This document shows positions 34,585 through 46,699 of a stretch of DNA of 64,000 bases, piece after piece; position 1 is the first letter of the stretch; every line of letters begins with the position of its first letter. A program made the position numbers and the translations under genes. Below the pieces are notes generated by a model that searched no databases, was not told where the DNA came from, and was given only the letters and a program-made list of their open reading frames with translations. Source of the stretch: Larix kaempferi (lineage: Eukaryota > Streptophyta > Pinopsida > Pinales > Pinaceae). The stretch is from NCBI GenBank assembly GCA_027924585.1, contig BSBM01001719.1:32098001-32162000 (forward strand), written 5' to 3'.

Positions 34585-36116
34585 ATGTCTCACGATTCCA
34601 CAGTTCAGCAGGATTCCACAATCGAGCAAGCTGTGAGGGATTTCAAACAAACTAGGATTGCAAGGATGATGAGAATCCTTGTTAAGAAGGTTGTTATAGA
34701 AAAAGGCCAGGGTTCACGTTGCTCACCATGACATTCTGCACCAATGCAAAGCAAGGCTAAGGAACATATAGACAAGAAAGTAAAGCCCAAGATAATGGGC
34801 TCCAAGCTACTAGAAGTTCCACCAGAGGACAAAGAGATGCCACTAACCTTAATCCCAGAATATATTTCTCCGCATGCACCAGATGCACCAGCCGTAAAGC
34901 TTTCTAGAAACACCAAGTATGAAATACCACTGTCACAAATATCCTGTCATGTCAAGCCACAAGAAAACTTGTTGGGTAAGCTCGTAGATGGCAAGTTCTA
35001 GGATTACAACTTGCTGCAACAAAAAAAGGATCTGGATGAGCCAAAATACCCATAGTTTCAACCAGACAGATACATGTGTCAGAAAATGAACGTGAAAAAC
35101 AACCAGCTGCTAGTAGCGCAGAGCTGGTTGTCCGAAGTCATGGAATCAGGGATTCTAAACCTATTGCGGCTCCCACACTTCAACCGGAGCCCGGAACTTA
35201 ATGCGGTGGTATGCACACAGATATCGTGCACACACCAAGGTTATATTTGGTTGGACAGAAATGTTGACCTCAACATAGACCTGATCCATAGGATCATGGG
35301 GTTAAGCAAGCGAGGAAAGGACCCTAAAAAGTTCTTTGCCAACAAAACCAGAGATAAGGATATCACCACACAGATGAAGGAGGAATATCAAATTCCCAAA
35401 GGAAAAAGAGGGTTTGTCACGGATGACTTAAAAGATGATTCTACGAGTTTTGTAGTACAACTGCTTGTAGGAAAAGTCTTGCAGAAGGTAAGACCAACAT
35501 AAGTACCCACAGGAGCAATTCACCTCGCTACAAAGGCAACGCAGGGAGTAAGATTCAACTGGTGTCAATATTTGTTGAACGAGTTTCTAGACGATGTCCG
35601 TGAAACTTAGGTCAATGGAACTGCATTTCATTACAGTTGGTTAATGGTTTTGATTTCCTTTGTAGGCTACAAGGAGCCAAGACATTATGTCGGTCTCACT
35701 TTCCTCATCAATGATTACCGAGGACACAGATATGAAAACCTCTTGGAAAATCTGCTACCAGACTAACATCACCCGTCAAATGAAGTATTCCTCACATACT
35801 ACAAACAACTATGCATTGTCATCATTCACACACCATGAATCTCGAAAGAGGTAACAACAAAGTATATTCATACTTTAAATTTCAAAGATGACATGGATTT
35901 TATTTACATCTCTCCAAAGGCGCAAAAGAAGAATCCAGAATGGTTCGCAGGGAACTATCACCTGGACGAAGTGGGTATTGACCTCATCATGAAGGAATGA
36001 CTAGATGAATGGAAATTCGAAGGATCGATGGTCATCGACAGTGACTTAGACGAAAGTACTCCATCCTTGACAAAGGTCATTGAAGAGTCACCAACAGGAA
36101 AAAGAAAGGAGCCTAG
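34585..36116 (+). pseudogene. G post-integrase ORF, N-terminal part
   Basis: The frame starts at ATG 34585 ('MSHDSTVQQ') and continues with stops to the copia A insertion. Recognisable pieces are 'SWLSEVMESGILNLL', 'IDLIHRIMGLSKRGKDP', 'FNWCQYLLNEFLDDV', 'FHYSWLMVLISFVGYKEP' and 'FIYISPKAQ'. I recall similar ORFs after integrase in gypsy elements of gymnosperms, but know no function. The position is that of env-like ORFs in Athila-type elements, though no signal peptide or clear membrane anchor is seen. It resumes at 50361 after copia A. Confidence 0.65.
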
Positions 36117-36317
36117 TGTTAAATTTTCAGAATTTACTTCAATTTGATCTAGGATCTTAACTGAGAGAACAACATGTATAATAAATCTACAGCATATCAA
36201 TCATGGACACAATTATGAAAGCACACAAGAGACACAAAGTCTACTTGGGGAAAACCATAAAGGTGAAAAAACCCAATAACTTCCTCAGAGATAGATAGAG
36301 CAATGATACAACCAGAA

Positions 36318-36920
36318 TGTTAAGATTTAATATGCTAAGACAGAAAATAGCAGCATTACATTCCATTTCACAATAATAGCATATACAGGATCACTGAAGA
36401 AATAACAAGCACAGCATAAACACAAGAGACACAGATTTATCCTGGGAAACCCTCATGGGGTAGAAAACCCAGTAAAGCTTCCTCAATATAGATGACTAGC
36501 AATATACAAATATGTAACCCTAAGCATAAGCTCCTCCTTCTCCATAGCAGAACTCTCCTCCACAAGTGCGCCACTCTCAAGTGAGTGAGTGTTTCAAATG
36601 AGGAACACACCTCCTCTATTTATACACTACTCTGACATATCTTTTACACAAGTACACGTAGGATCGTATTTAACCAATGGGTTAAATACCCCACTACAAC
36701 TGACTGGGCCGACCCCTCTAGGGTGGTCTAATAACCCTTTGACCCACATAACACATACAGGGCCGACCCCCACTAGGGAAGTCTAATAACCCGAGTTATC
36801 ACATTCCGACGGAGGAATAAACATATCCGGATATACAATAAGATCTTCACGGAGGAATGAAACATCTCCGGAATAATAAAGTACAAATATAATATTCTTT
36901 GAAGTTACAATATCTCAACA
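36318..36920 (-). repeat. B 3' LTR
   Basis: 603 bp. A TATAAATA box on the minus strand sits at 36617-36624. Beyond the LTR the minus strand reads AAGGGGGAG, a good polypurine tract. Confidence 0.93.
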
Positions 36921-37129
36921 CTCCCCCTTAATGAGAAGGATATTATAACAGCATCTGCATGAGCAAGGAGTCATCAACATCATACATGATACATCTATAA
37001 ATCATTGGAAGCTTTCTCAACATCATCAGTAACTCAAGCAGTTACTGGAGCATCAACATCTTCAGTACTGAGTCTTTATCTTCTGTAGCACTCAAACAGC
37101 TACAACACGATCAACATCTGGATCCTCAC

Positions 37130-37345
37130 GATCATCAGCATCGTCATCACACGATCATCAACATCGTCATCATACGATCATCAGCATTGACATCACACGA
37201 TCATCAGCATCGTCATCATACGATCATCAGCATCGTCATCACACGATTATCAACATCATCATCATACGATCATCAGCATCATCATCAGCATCGTCATCAT
37301 ATGATCATAAGCATCGTCATCAGCATCATCATCATACGATCAATC
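37130..37345. repeat. CATCATCAGCAT-type array in element B
   Basis: Units such as 'cgatcatcagcatcgtcatca' recur about every 24-27 bases. It lies near the 3' LTR of B. Confidence 0.8.
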
Positions 37346-37374
37346 TTGTTCTTTTTAGGACCTATGTCCATGGA

Positions 37375-37575
37375 TGATGAAATCTTGTCATGTACCTTTT
37401 GAACCAAAGTCCAAGGACGATCCAGTCCTGTCATGTACCTTTTGAACCGAAGTCCAGGGACGATCCAGTCCTGTCATGTACCTTTTGAACTGAAGTCCAG
37501 GGACGATCAAGTCCTATCATGTACCTTTTGAACCGAAGTCCAGGGACGATCCAGTCCTATCAATTCTCGGAGACC
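37375..37575. repeat. About 63-bp tandem array in element B
   Basis: Four copies of a unit with 'catgtaccttttgaac' and 'agtccagggacgatc'. It merges into the next array by sharing the 'aagtcca(a/g)ggatgatcc' word. Confidence 0.8.
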
Positions 37576-37624
37576 TCATGTCTACGGCTCAATTCACAGG
37601 ACCAAAGTCCAAGGATGATCCAAT

Positions 37625-38095
37625 CCTTACCGTACATTTAGGACCACATCCAAGGATGACTTAATCCTCAACTGTACATTTAGGACTACGTCCAAGGATG
37701 ACTTAATCCTCCACCGTACATTTAGGACTACGTCTAAGGATGACTTAATCCTCCACCGTACATTTAGGACTACATCCAAGGATGACTTAATCCTCCACCG
37801 TACATTTAGGACTACGTCCAAGGATGACTTAATCCTCCACTGTACATTTAGGACCATGTCCAAGGATGACTTAATCCTCAACCGTACATTTAGGACTACG
37901 TCCAAGGATGACTTAATCCTCCACCGTACATTTAGGACCACGTCCAAGGATGACTTAATCCTCAACCGTACATTTAGGACTACATCCAAGGATGACTTAA
38001 TCCTCCACCGTACATTTAGGACCATGTCCAAGGATGACTTAATCCTCCACCGTACATTTAGGACCACGTCCAAGGATGACTTAATCCTCAACCAT
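37625..38095. repeat. 42-bp tandem array in element B, 11 copies
   Basis: The unit contains 'gtacatttaggac' and 'aaggatgacttaatcctc'. Because 42 is a multiple of three, frames stay open on both strands: 14-residue repeats (minus strand 'RIKSSLDVVLNVRW'). This is most likely a by-product of the repeat and not a protein. Confidence 0.9.
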
Positions 38096-38800
38096 CCACC
38101 AAGGACTTCATTCTCGAAGACATACGTCTACGGCTCTTCTTTTGGACTGAAGTCCGGGGATGATCCAATCCCCTCACATGTTCACCAAGAACTTCATTAT
38201 CGAAGACATACATCTACGGATCTTCTTTCGGACTGAATTCCAGGGATGATCCAATCCCCTCACATGTTCAACAAGAACTTCATTCTCGAAGACATACGTC
38301 TACGGCTCTTCTTTCAGACTGAAGTCCAGGGATGATCCAATCCCCTCACATGTTCACCAAGAACTTCATTCTCGAAGACATACGTCTACGGCTCTTCTTT
38401 CGGACTAAAGTCCAGCGATGATCCAATCCCCTCACATGTTCACCAAGAACTTCATTCTCGAAGACACACGTCTACGACTCTTCTTTCGGACTGAAGTCCA
38501 GGGATGATCCAATCCCCTCACATGTTCACCAAGAACTTCATTCTCGAAGACATACGTCTACGGCTCTTCTTTCGGACTGAAGTCCAGGGATGATCCAATC
38601 CCCTCACATGTTCACCAAGAACTTCATTCTCGAAGACATACGTCTACGGCTCTTCTTTCGGACTGAAGTCCAGGGATGATCCAATCCCCTCACATGTTCA
38701 CCAAGAACTTCATTCTCGAAGACATACGTCTATGGCTCTTCTTTCGGACTGAAGTCTAGGGATGATCCAATCCCCTCACATGTTTACCAAGAACTTCATC
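38096..38800. repeat. 86-bp tandem array in element B, about 8 copies
   Basis: The unit starts 'caccaagaacttcattctcg' and contains 'ggatgatccaatcccc'. Starts at 38183, 38269 and 38355 show the 86-bp period. Copies are nearly identical, so the array is recent. Confidence 0.92.
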
Positions 38801-39000
38801 AAAACATGTGTCAATCATGTATCCTCATCATCAAAACATGTATAACAAAACATGTATCCTCATCATCAAAACATGTATAACAAATATCATCAAAAGCATG
38901 TTTACATCTATCATCAAAAGCATGTATATCTAACATCAAAAGAAAAAATATAAGATTCCTAAATCTAAGTAACTAAGTGCAGCAAATTGATGGGATAGAC

Positions 39001-40090
39001 TTGTTATCAGATACTATACTACTCCCCCTTTCGAGGAGGGTCCTTCTTGACTATACCAAGCTTGTCTCGGAAGTATTCAAACTTTACTCGAGACAGAGGT
39101 TTAGTCAAGATATCATCAATCTAATCCTCAGTGCTTATATATTCGAGCTTGATAGCTCCTCTATGCACCATATCTCGTATATAGAAGTATCGGATCTCTA
39201 TGTGTTTTGACTTATCGTGGAACACAGGATTTTCAGTCATCTTAATGCAGCTTTGATAGTCACAGATAATCACAGTGGGATCCATTTCTAAGTCAAACAC
39301 TCCATATAATAGCTTCTAAAGCCACATTGCTTCACAGCTGGCAGAGCAAACAGCCATATATTCTGCTTCAGCAGTACTGAGAGCCACACTAGATTGTTTC
39401 TTGCTGAACCATGAGATCATGGCAGATCCAAGACTATAACATCCACCTGATGTACTCTTTCTGTCTGAGACACTTCCTGCCCAATCAGAATCTGAGTAAC
39501 CATGTAAACGGAGTTCATGACCTCTAAGATAATATAGACCAAAATCTAATGTACCTTTTAGGTACCTCACTACATGCTTTGTAGCTATTAAGTGAACCTT
39601 TCTAGGTTCTACTAGATACAGACTTAGGGTATTCACAACAAAGCATATATCTAGCCTACTATTTGTTAAATACATCAATGACCCAATGATTTGTCTATAT
39701 AGGGTTAGGTCCACTAAATACGACGAGTCATTAACTAATAAATTCAAGTTGGAGTCCATGGGAGTGGCCATGGCTTTATACTCCAACATATCAAATCTTT
39801 TTAGAAACTTCACAGCATACTTACCTTGATTTAAAAGATTCCTTTTGGATCTTGCCATACTTCTAGACCTAAGAAGTAGTGCATTAATCCGAGATCTTTC
39901 ATTTTCATTTCTGCAGCCATTTTCATGACATGTTTCTCATTCCTTGTCAGAAAGAGATCATCGTCATACAATAATGGTATGATAGGTTCATCATCCACAA
40001 CCTTAAGGTAAAGGTTAGGATCAACTTTACTTCTGGTAAATCCCAAGCTTTGTCATGAAGCTGTCAATTGTCCATTATTCACACTCTGCA
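39001..40090 (-). pseudogene. Copia B RT C-terminus and RNase H
   Basis: Reading down the minus strand: 'GFTRSKVDPNLYLKVV', then 'LLYDDDLFLT' (the YVDD box reads YDDD), 'MKDLGLMHYFLGLEVWQ', 'RQIIGSLMYLTNSRLDICF', 'HVVRYLKGTLDFGLYY', 'GYSDSDWAGSVSDRKSTSG' and 'STAEAEYMAV'. It ends near 39001 with 'DILTKPLS'. The RNase H frame 39858-39316 is open, but the RT N-terminal half is missing, and a frameshift lies near 40045. No integrase, protease or gag is found upstream. Confidence 0.9.
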
Positions 40091-42977
40091 TTGAGTGATC
40101 TTCTGCATATCTATCTGTGCCATCTCTCATCAGATGGGTCTACTAATATGAGCCTCAAAATCATTCGAACTCTGTGGTGAGTTCCTTCTTGCATCCATGT
40201 CATATGTGTATAGAAGCCATATTCAACCTTGTAGCGAAGGTTGAGATCCACATCACCCATGATGATCATTAAGCTCATCAATTGACTACCGATCCTGGGT
40301 ACCCATACAGAACCTGATTCACACTTCTTCTTTAATTACATCATTAAGAGAATGGTCTTATCTAGTCCCTTGGAGAAAAACATCTCACCATGATTCTCTT
40401 CCTCTTTCTAAGAGAATCTCTTAATAACAAGCTTTCTATAGTGTGTTTGATTTGTAAATCTTTTTTTTAACATCCATCGCTTGTTCAGAGTTCATCATTC
40501 ATCATGATCTTTCCTACAAATCAAAATTAAGTACACGATTAGTAATACTTCATAATCATCAAATCATATTGACATGATAACCTATTATGCATACATATAT
40601 CATTTACATAGTTATGCAACTATTTTGACCAATACTTTGGCACAACACTTTCCCATATCCTGTATGCATACAGTGGCTATCTAGATGCCTTCCATCTCTG
40701 CCAGAACATACTATCGAGAGTGTGCACAACTCTCAGCATATCAGCGAAGAGGTTTCATTCTAGACAAGCAACAATGGAATGTTTGTCCAACTTACCAATC
40801 ATATGCATATTAGTAATATATTGTTCAATGCTTTATGAATGTTTACACTCAGCATGATATATTCTAGGAATACAAATATGCATACAAGCAATATCATTTA
40901 CTATTTCTAATAACAACTCAAATACTTATCTTTTATGTTTGTGTGGTTGCCTCCCGCTTGATCTTCTGTTTGTCTTCTGAACTTCTATTCATTCTGTACC
41001 ACTGTGCATGCTCAAGTGTACACTAGTGTCATCCTCATGATCTCATACACAAACATACATTCATTAGTATATTCTCAATATTATCAAAACATTCTAATTC
41101 TAAATAATCTTGAATATGTACAGTCATGATTATTAGTATTCAGGGTTTCAAGGAAGTCTTCTTTTACTCATGCATATTCTTGTTTGATCTAGTTAGTTAA
41201 ATCATCAACCAAGATAAGAGACATAATATACATAAACCCTTGATTACTAACCAATCATACCAAGTATACTTACATAAGGGATCCTAACACAAGGTAAGAT
41301 TCTAACATGACATAGGGAAAACATAACTGGATTAGTATACCTGCTTAGTTATGTACAACATACCTAAACAATCTCTTCAATGATTTAGAGATCCTGAGCT
41401 AGAACCTGCATGTCTCATAGGTTAAACATAATATAACAAAGTCATACATACCTCATGAGTTTTTGTATTCATGTTGTCATGGTCATGGAACTTGATTTGT
41501 CTTTTTTGATGTACCTGTATCTTGTTAGCAGACAACATCAACCTCACACAACACCATAATGCATAAGTACAATCATATAGCCCTAATCAATGAATGTCTT
41601 CGATCATTCACATGCATTCATATTGTTACTAGGGTGATAAGACAATTAATAACATTAATTAAGATTGTACTAATAAATAACATGAAGACAAACACATTAT
41701 GAACTTAATCAAGAATCAGATTTCAAGGCATACCTGAACCTCCTTAAGTCATACCTGTCGAGACTTTTTGTAGTCTTCTTATGTAAGGCCTTAGCCTCAA
41801 CTCCCCCTGAAACTTGATCTGGAGCTTGATTAGGGTTTGCTAGAGAAACCCTAAAAATTCAATCTTTGACTTTCACACTTCTGAATGGATGGAAGAATGT
41901 GTCTTGCTGAGCTGATCAAACTAGCATTCTTCAATTTTGAAATCTCCAAAATTTGACCCCTCAAAATTGCCTTCGAAACTTCTGGATCTTCTGGACAGGA
42001 ACCCGAACTAGGGTTTGATGAAGCCCGATCTTCTACCCAACCAAAAATTTGATCTTGGTCTCTAAATTTCAATTTTCCTGAGTAGCATTCAGCTGTGGAC
42101 TCCAATTCCAAAAATTCTAACTTTCTCCGAAACCCTAAATTCCGGAAGCCATGAATAAAGGTGCTCCAAAAATAATTCTGTTTTGACAGAAATATGTACC
42201 TGATTGTTTCTGCTATAACTCTGAAATTTTCGCTCCAAAGGGTTTGAAAACTTTTTCTACAGTAGCCTAACCTGTCATCTTTCCATCCTGACAGGTCTGA
42301 CCTCAATTGGATTTTCTGAGAGAGAGTTATGCCAAGTGTCGCAACGTGACCTGTTTATGGGATAATACAGGAGAGGGAACTTGTACAGCATGCCACGTGT
42401 CACTATTTGAAATTCGGCCTCCTAAAAATTTTCCTGAGATATCTCACTCTGTTATCTTTCCATCCTGACAGGTCTGACCTCAATTGGACTCTCTGAGAGA
42501 TAGTTATGCCAAGTGTCGTAACATGACCTATTTATGGGACAAAACAGGAGAGCGAACTTGTACTCCATTCCACGTGTCACTGGTTCAACTTCGGCCTCTA
42601 AAAACGTTTCCTAGCATAGTACAGTCTGTGTACTACCTGTCACTTTTTATGAAATTTCATTTGGATCTTCCTAGCCCAAGTTATGACTTTTTTTCCTAGG
42701 TCACCTGATTTTGACTGAGATCTGGAAGAGGCAAAAACCCTAACTTGTACTGATCATAACTTACAAAGGACAACGAATCTGAGGGTGCCCTTTGGACACA
42801 AGATACCTGGAGATGTTATATACGACCTGTAAAGGTTTCAATCCTGAACCTTCGCCAAAATGGATTTATAGTGAAATTTCCATGATGAATGGTTTTTTCT
42901 ATATAAAACCCTAACCTTCAAATTGTCGTAAGTAAAGCAAGTGTCGTAAGTGCCATACCTTGCCTTCCTTCAGTTTA
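40091..42977 (-). other. Element B non-coding leader and filler
   Basis: The 2.9 kb between pol and the primer site has no gene I can support. Two parts are shared with element A: 40520-40850 (like 46720-47040) and 41740-42970 (like 48230-49690). The latter contains a tandem unit of about 170 bp with 'tctttccatcctgacaggtc' and 'caagtgtcg' (42270 and 42455). A 151-codon minus frame (42306-41851) has no known domain. Confidence 0.6.
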
Positions 42978-42989
42978 GCTCTGATACCA
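42978..42989 (-). other. B primer-binding site
   Basis: TGGTATCAGAGC on the minus strand, directly beside the LTR edge. Confidence 0.93.
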
Positions 42990-43592
42990 TGTTAAGATTT
43001 AATATGTTAAGACATAAAATAGCAGCATTACATTCCATTTCACAATAATAGCATATATAGGATCACTGAAGAAATAACAAGCACAACATAAACACAAGAG
43101 ACACAGATTTATCCTGGGAAACCCTCATGGGGTAGAAAACCCAGTAAAGCTTCCTCAATATAGATGACCAGCAATATAAAAAGATGTAACCCTGAGCATA
43201 AGCTCCTCCTTCTCCATAGTAGAACTCTCCTCCACAAGTGCGCCACTCTCAAGTGAGTGAGTGTGTCAAATGAGGAACACACCTCCTCTATTTATACACT
43301 ACTCTGACATATCTTTTACACAAGTACACGTAGGCTCGTATTTAACCAATGGGTTAAATACCCCACTACAACTGACTGGACCGACCCCTCTAGGGTGTTC
43401 TAATAACCCTTTGACCCACATAACACATACAGGGCCAACCCCCACTAGGGAAGTCTAATAACCTGAGTTATCACATTCCGACGGAGGAATAAACATCTCC
43501 AGATATACAATAAGATCTTCATGGAGGAATGAAACATCTCCAGAATAATAAAGTACAAATATAATATTATTTGAAGTTACAATATCTCAACA
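42990..43592 (-). repeat. B 5' LTR
   Basis: 603 bp, the same length as the 3' copy. A TATAAATA box lies at 43289-43296 on the minus strand. Confidence 0.93.
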
Positions 43593-43597
43593 CAGAA

Positions 43598-44042
43598 TAC
43601 AAGAGATAGTCTTCTCCTAGCAGCAGAGCCTCCTCCTCCACAAGTGCGCCACTCTCCCAAGTGTGAGTGAGAGAATAGAATGTGTAAAATGAGAGAGACA
43701 CACTCTCTATTTATACACTAACTTGACTTGACCTTTACTCAACTAGGTCGGCCTCAACTTAACCACTTAACATAATGCTGACTGGGCCAACCCCCACTAG
43801 GGTGGTCTAATAACCCTTTGACCCACATGGCCGACCCCCAATAGGGTGGTCTAATAACCCTTTGACCCACATGACTTATACAGGGCCGACCCCAACAAGG
43901 TGGTCTAATAACCCATCAAGTATAAGTTACGACACTTACAATATAAATGACGACACTTCCGTATAGAGGAATAATAACATCTCTATAGGAATACAATATA
44001 CATATATGTGAAATACATTATAAAGTTACATATACATCAACA
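43598..44042 (-). repeat. A 3' LTR, outer part (inner piece at 36117-36317)
   Basis: It joins 36117-36317 to make a 646-bp LTR once B and its TSD are removed. Beside it the minus strand reads AAGAGGGAG, a polypurine tract. Confidence 0.92.
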
Positions 44043-44279
44043 CTCCCTCTTAACTAGGAAGGTATTTCTCGACACAGGTCTTCTAGCACAAGTCATCTTC
44101 TCTGGATCATCGTCACTAGATAATCGTCACTGAGTCATCATCATTGTCACTGCTGCTGCTATCTCAATCAATCTCTAAATCTACTCGTCATAGGAAGTTC
44201 TACAGAGCCAGTCCTTTTTCATACTAGATGTAGGCCCATCACCTGCGGGTCTTCGTCATCACTGGCCATACTGTGGAAT

Positions 44280-44905
44280 CCTCAGGACTTATTATGTGCA
44301 TCACAAAACCTAGCTGCAACATCCCAGGCTATTACGAGCACACAGCTCTACCTGTCAGATATCCCAGGAGCACATTACATGTGACCCATCACAAAACCTG
44401 GCTGAAGAATCCCAGGATGTTACGAGCACACAGCTCTACCTGTCAGATCTCCCAGGAGCACATTACATGTGATCTCACCACAAAACCTGGCTGAAGCATC
44501 CCAGGATGTTACGAGCACACAGCTCTACCTGTCGGATCTCCCAGGAGCACATTACATGTGGTTTACCACAAAACCTGGCTGAAGCATCTGAGGCCTTTTT
44601 CATCCTGTCCAGATCTCCTAGGAGCAAATTACATGTGGTCATGGAAAAACCTGGTTGAAGCATCTGAGGCCTTTTTCATCCTGTCTAGATCTCCCAGGAG
44701 CAAATTACATGCCATGGGACAAAGCCTTGCAAGAGCATCTCAGGATGTTACGGGTACACAACTCCAACCTAAAGATCTCCCAAGGCACAAATTACATGTC
44801 CTCATAGAGCAATGTCTCAAAAGAGCATCCCAAGCTGTTACGGGTACACAATTCCGACCTATAGAATCTCCCAGGCATGCTCATCTGCACAACCTGATCC
44901 ACGGC
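44280..44905. repeat. 88-89-bp tandem array in element A, about 7 copies
   Basis: The unit contains 'cctggctgaagcatcccag', 'gttacgagcacacagctc' and 'ctcccaggagcacattacatg'. Starts of 'cagctctacc' at 44343, 44431 and 44520 show the period. Its place, between pol and the 3' LTR, is the same as that of the arrays in B. Confidence 0.9.
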
Positions 44906-44929
44906 CACAAAGTATCATCCTGATACTCA

Positions 44930-45343
44930 CCATACATCATCCTGATGTACACATGATCATCCTGATCATCATCACTACATCGTCCTGATGCATGTCATCT
45001 GGAGAAGCTCATCATCCACGATCATCTTGATCATACAATGCATCCACCTGATGCATACCAAGTATCTACCTGATACATATCATCATACATGATCTACCTG
45101 ATCATACAATGTATCCACCTGATACATACACAGATACATGATCCACACAATGTATCCACCTGATACATATCAACATACATGATCTCAGTGTCCACCTGAT
45201 ACATATATAGATACATGGTCCAAGCATCCAACATGATGCATATACAAATTACATACAAATGATCCAACTGATCATATCCAGCATCCAACATGATGCATTC
45301 ATACATAAATGATTCAACTGATCATATCCAGCATCCAACATGA

Positions 45344-45414
<71 letters not shown>

Positions 45415-45480
45415 GATCCAACTGATCATAACAAGCATCCAACATGATGCATATACATATACATAGTAGTAACTGGAGCA
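44930..45480. repeat. Degenerate ATCC-ACCTGAT-type repeats with an AT microsatellite
   Basis: Words such as 'gatccacctgatacata' and 'catccaacatgatgcatat' recur every 30-60 bases. A pure AT run lies at 45347-45411. Confidence 0.85.
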
Positions 45481-45599
45481 TCGTCCTGATTCTCATCATC
45501 CAGCACTTACATCCACAGCCATGTGAAGGATCCTCCTTCCAACATGATTGGAATGGATTCTACAAATGTGTCCATCACTTTTTCCTCGAAGTGTCATCA

Positions 45600-46600
45600 A
45601 TCTGAAGAACACCAAGCCTCTCTCTGAATTACTCAAACTGCACTCTGGCAAACGGCTTGGTCAATACATCTGCAACCTGCTCATCCATCGCAACATACTC
45701 TGCTTCAACTATACTTAGTGCTACGCAGGACTGCTTATTGCTAAACCAAGAGATCACACCTGATCCCTTTCTGCAGCACAGCCTGCCCAATCTGAATCAA
45801 CATAACCCTGCACAGGTTAAACTTTTGATTCGCATCATACTTGAGCCCATAATCCACTGTACCCTTCAGGTACCTCAAAACATGCTTTACAGCAACCAGG
45901 TGAACACTCCTCGGATCTGTCAGGAATTGGCTCAATGTGTTCACAGCAAAACAAATATCTGGTCTCGTGTTCGTCAGGTACATTAAGAACCCAATCATCT
46001 AACAATACATAGAGACATCAACTGGCTCGGATGAAGCATCACATAGAAGCTTCAGATTCGATGCCATAGGTGTGGCCATGGCCTTGCAATCCATCATCCC
46101 GAATCTCTTCAGGATATCTACTGTATACTTCCCTTGTCCAAGGAAGATTCCATCTGCACTCTACCACTCCTCCATGCCAAAAAACAAATAGTTCATCATC
46201 CCCAAGTTCTTCATCTCGAACTCGGAAGCAAGCTTCCGCTATGTGTCGGCAATCAATCTGTCATCTCCTGTTACAAACAGGTCATCCACATACAAGAGTA
46301 GAATCACAGGATTCCCTTCCTCAACCTTGTAGTAAAGGTTGGAATCCGCTTCACTCTTGGTTAATCCCAAACTAGATAGAAAGTTGTCTATCTTACCAAG
46401 TTCTGCACACATATATGACTACGCCATTCAAGAAGGTTATCTTGAAATCCATCTGGTGTATCTTCTATTTCATCACTTTTATATTTCTCTATGCTGCCAT
46501 CTGCAACATGCTTGATCTGATAGTTCCATTTGGAAGTCACAACAGACTTCCCTTCAGCTCTTGGGACCACAACCCAAACATAGTTCTTCATGATCAACGG
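45600..46600 (-). pseudogene. Copia A RT and RNase H remnant
   Basis: The minus strand gives the RT start 'VWVVVPRAEGKSVVTSKW' and 'HVADGSIEKYK', a jump by deletion, then 'LLYVDDLFVTG' (catalytic YVDD kept), 'LGQGKYTVDILKRFG', 'LMYLTNTRPDICFAVNTLS', 'HVLRYLKGTVDYGLKY' and fragments of RNase H. Frames shift several times. Gag, protease and integrase are absent, as in element B. Confidence 0.88.
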
Positions 46601-46699
46601 ATCATGGTATCCTTCCCGTATCTTGGGAACTTCAATATCTTCAATAGATAATTTTGTTGCTTGAACAAATGTTGTAGTCCTTCTTTTGTAGGTGAAGGT

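Larger units (their letters stand above)
36318..43592 (-). mobile_element. Copia element B, non-autonomous, nested in the A 3' LTR
   Basis: LTRs of 603 bp each (36318-36920 and 42990-43592) begin TGTTAAGATT and end CTCAACA. The TSD CAGAA is exact at 36313-36317 and 43593-43597. The primer site is exact. The internal 6.1 kb holds an RT/RNase H remnant, three tandem arrays and a long non-coding leader resembling that of element A. LTR divergence is about 20 of 603 by hand count. B is the third nesting level: G, then A, then B. Confidence 0.95.

Noticed and set aside
37856-38236. 126-codon frame on the plus strand across the 42-bp array
   Set aside because: The open frame comes from the repeat length; the opposite strand is open as well.
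41851-42306. 151-codon minus-strand frame in the leader of copia B
   Set aside because: The matching region in copia A is not open, and there is no known domain; most likely leader sequence.
45347-45411. AT run as a candidate origin or scaffold attachment site
   Set aside because: A plain microsatellite within a repeat array; nothing else supports a function.
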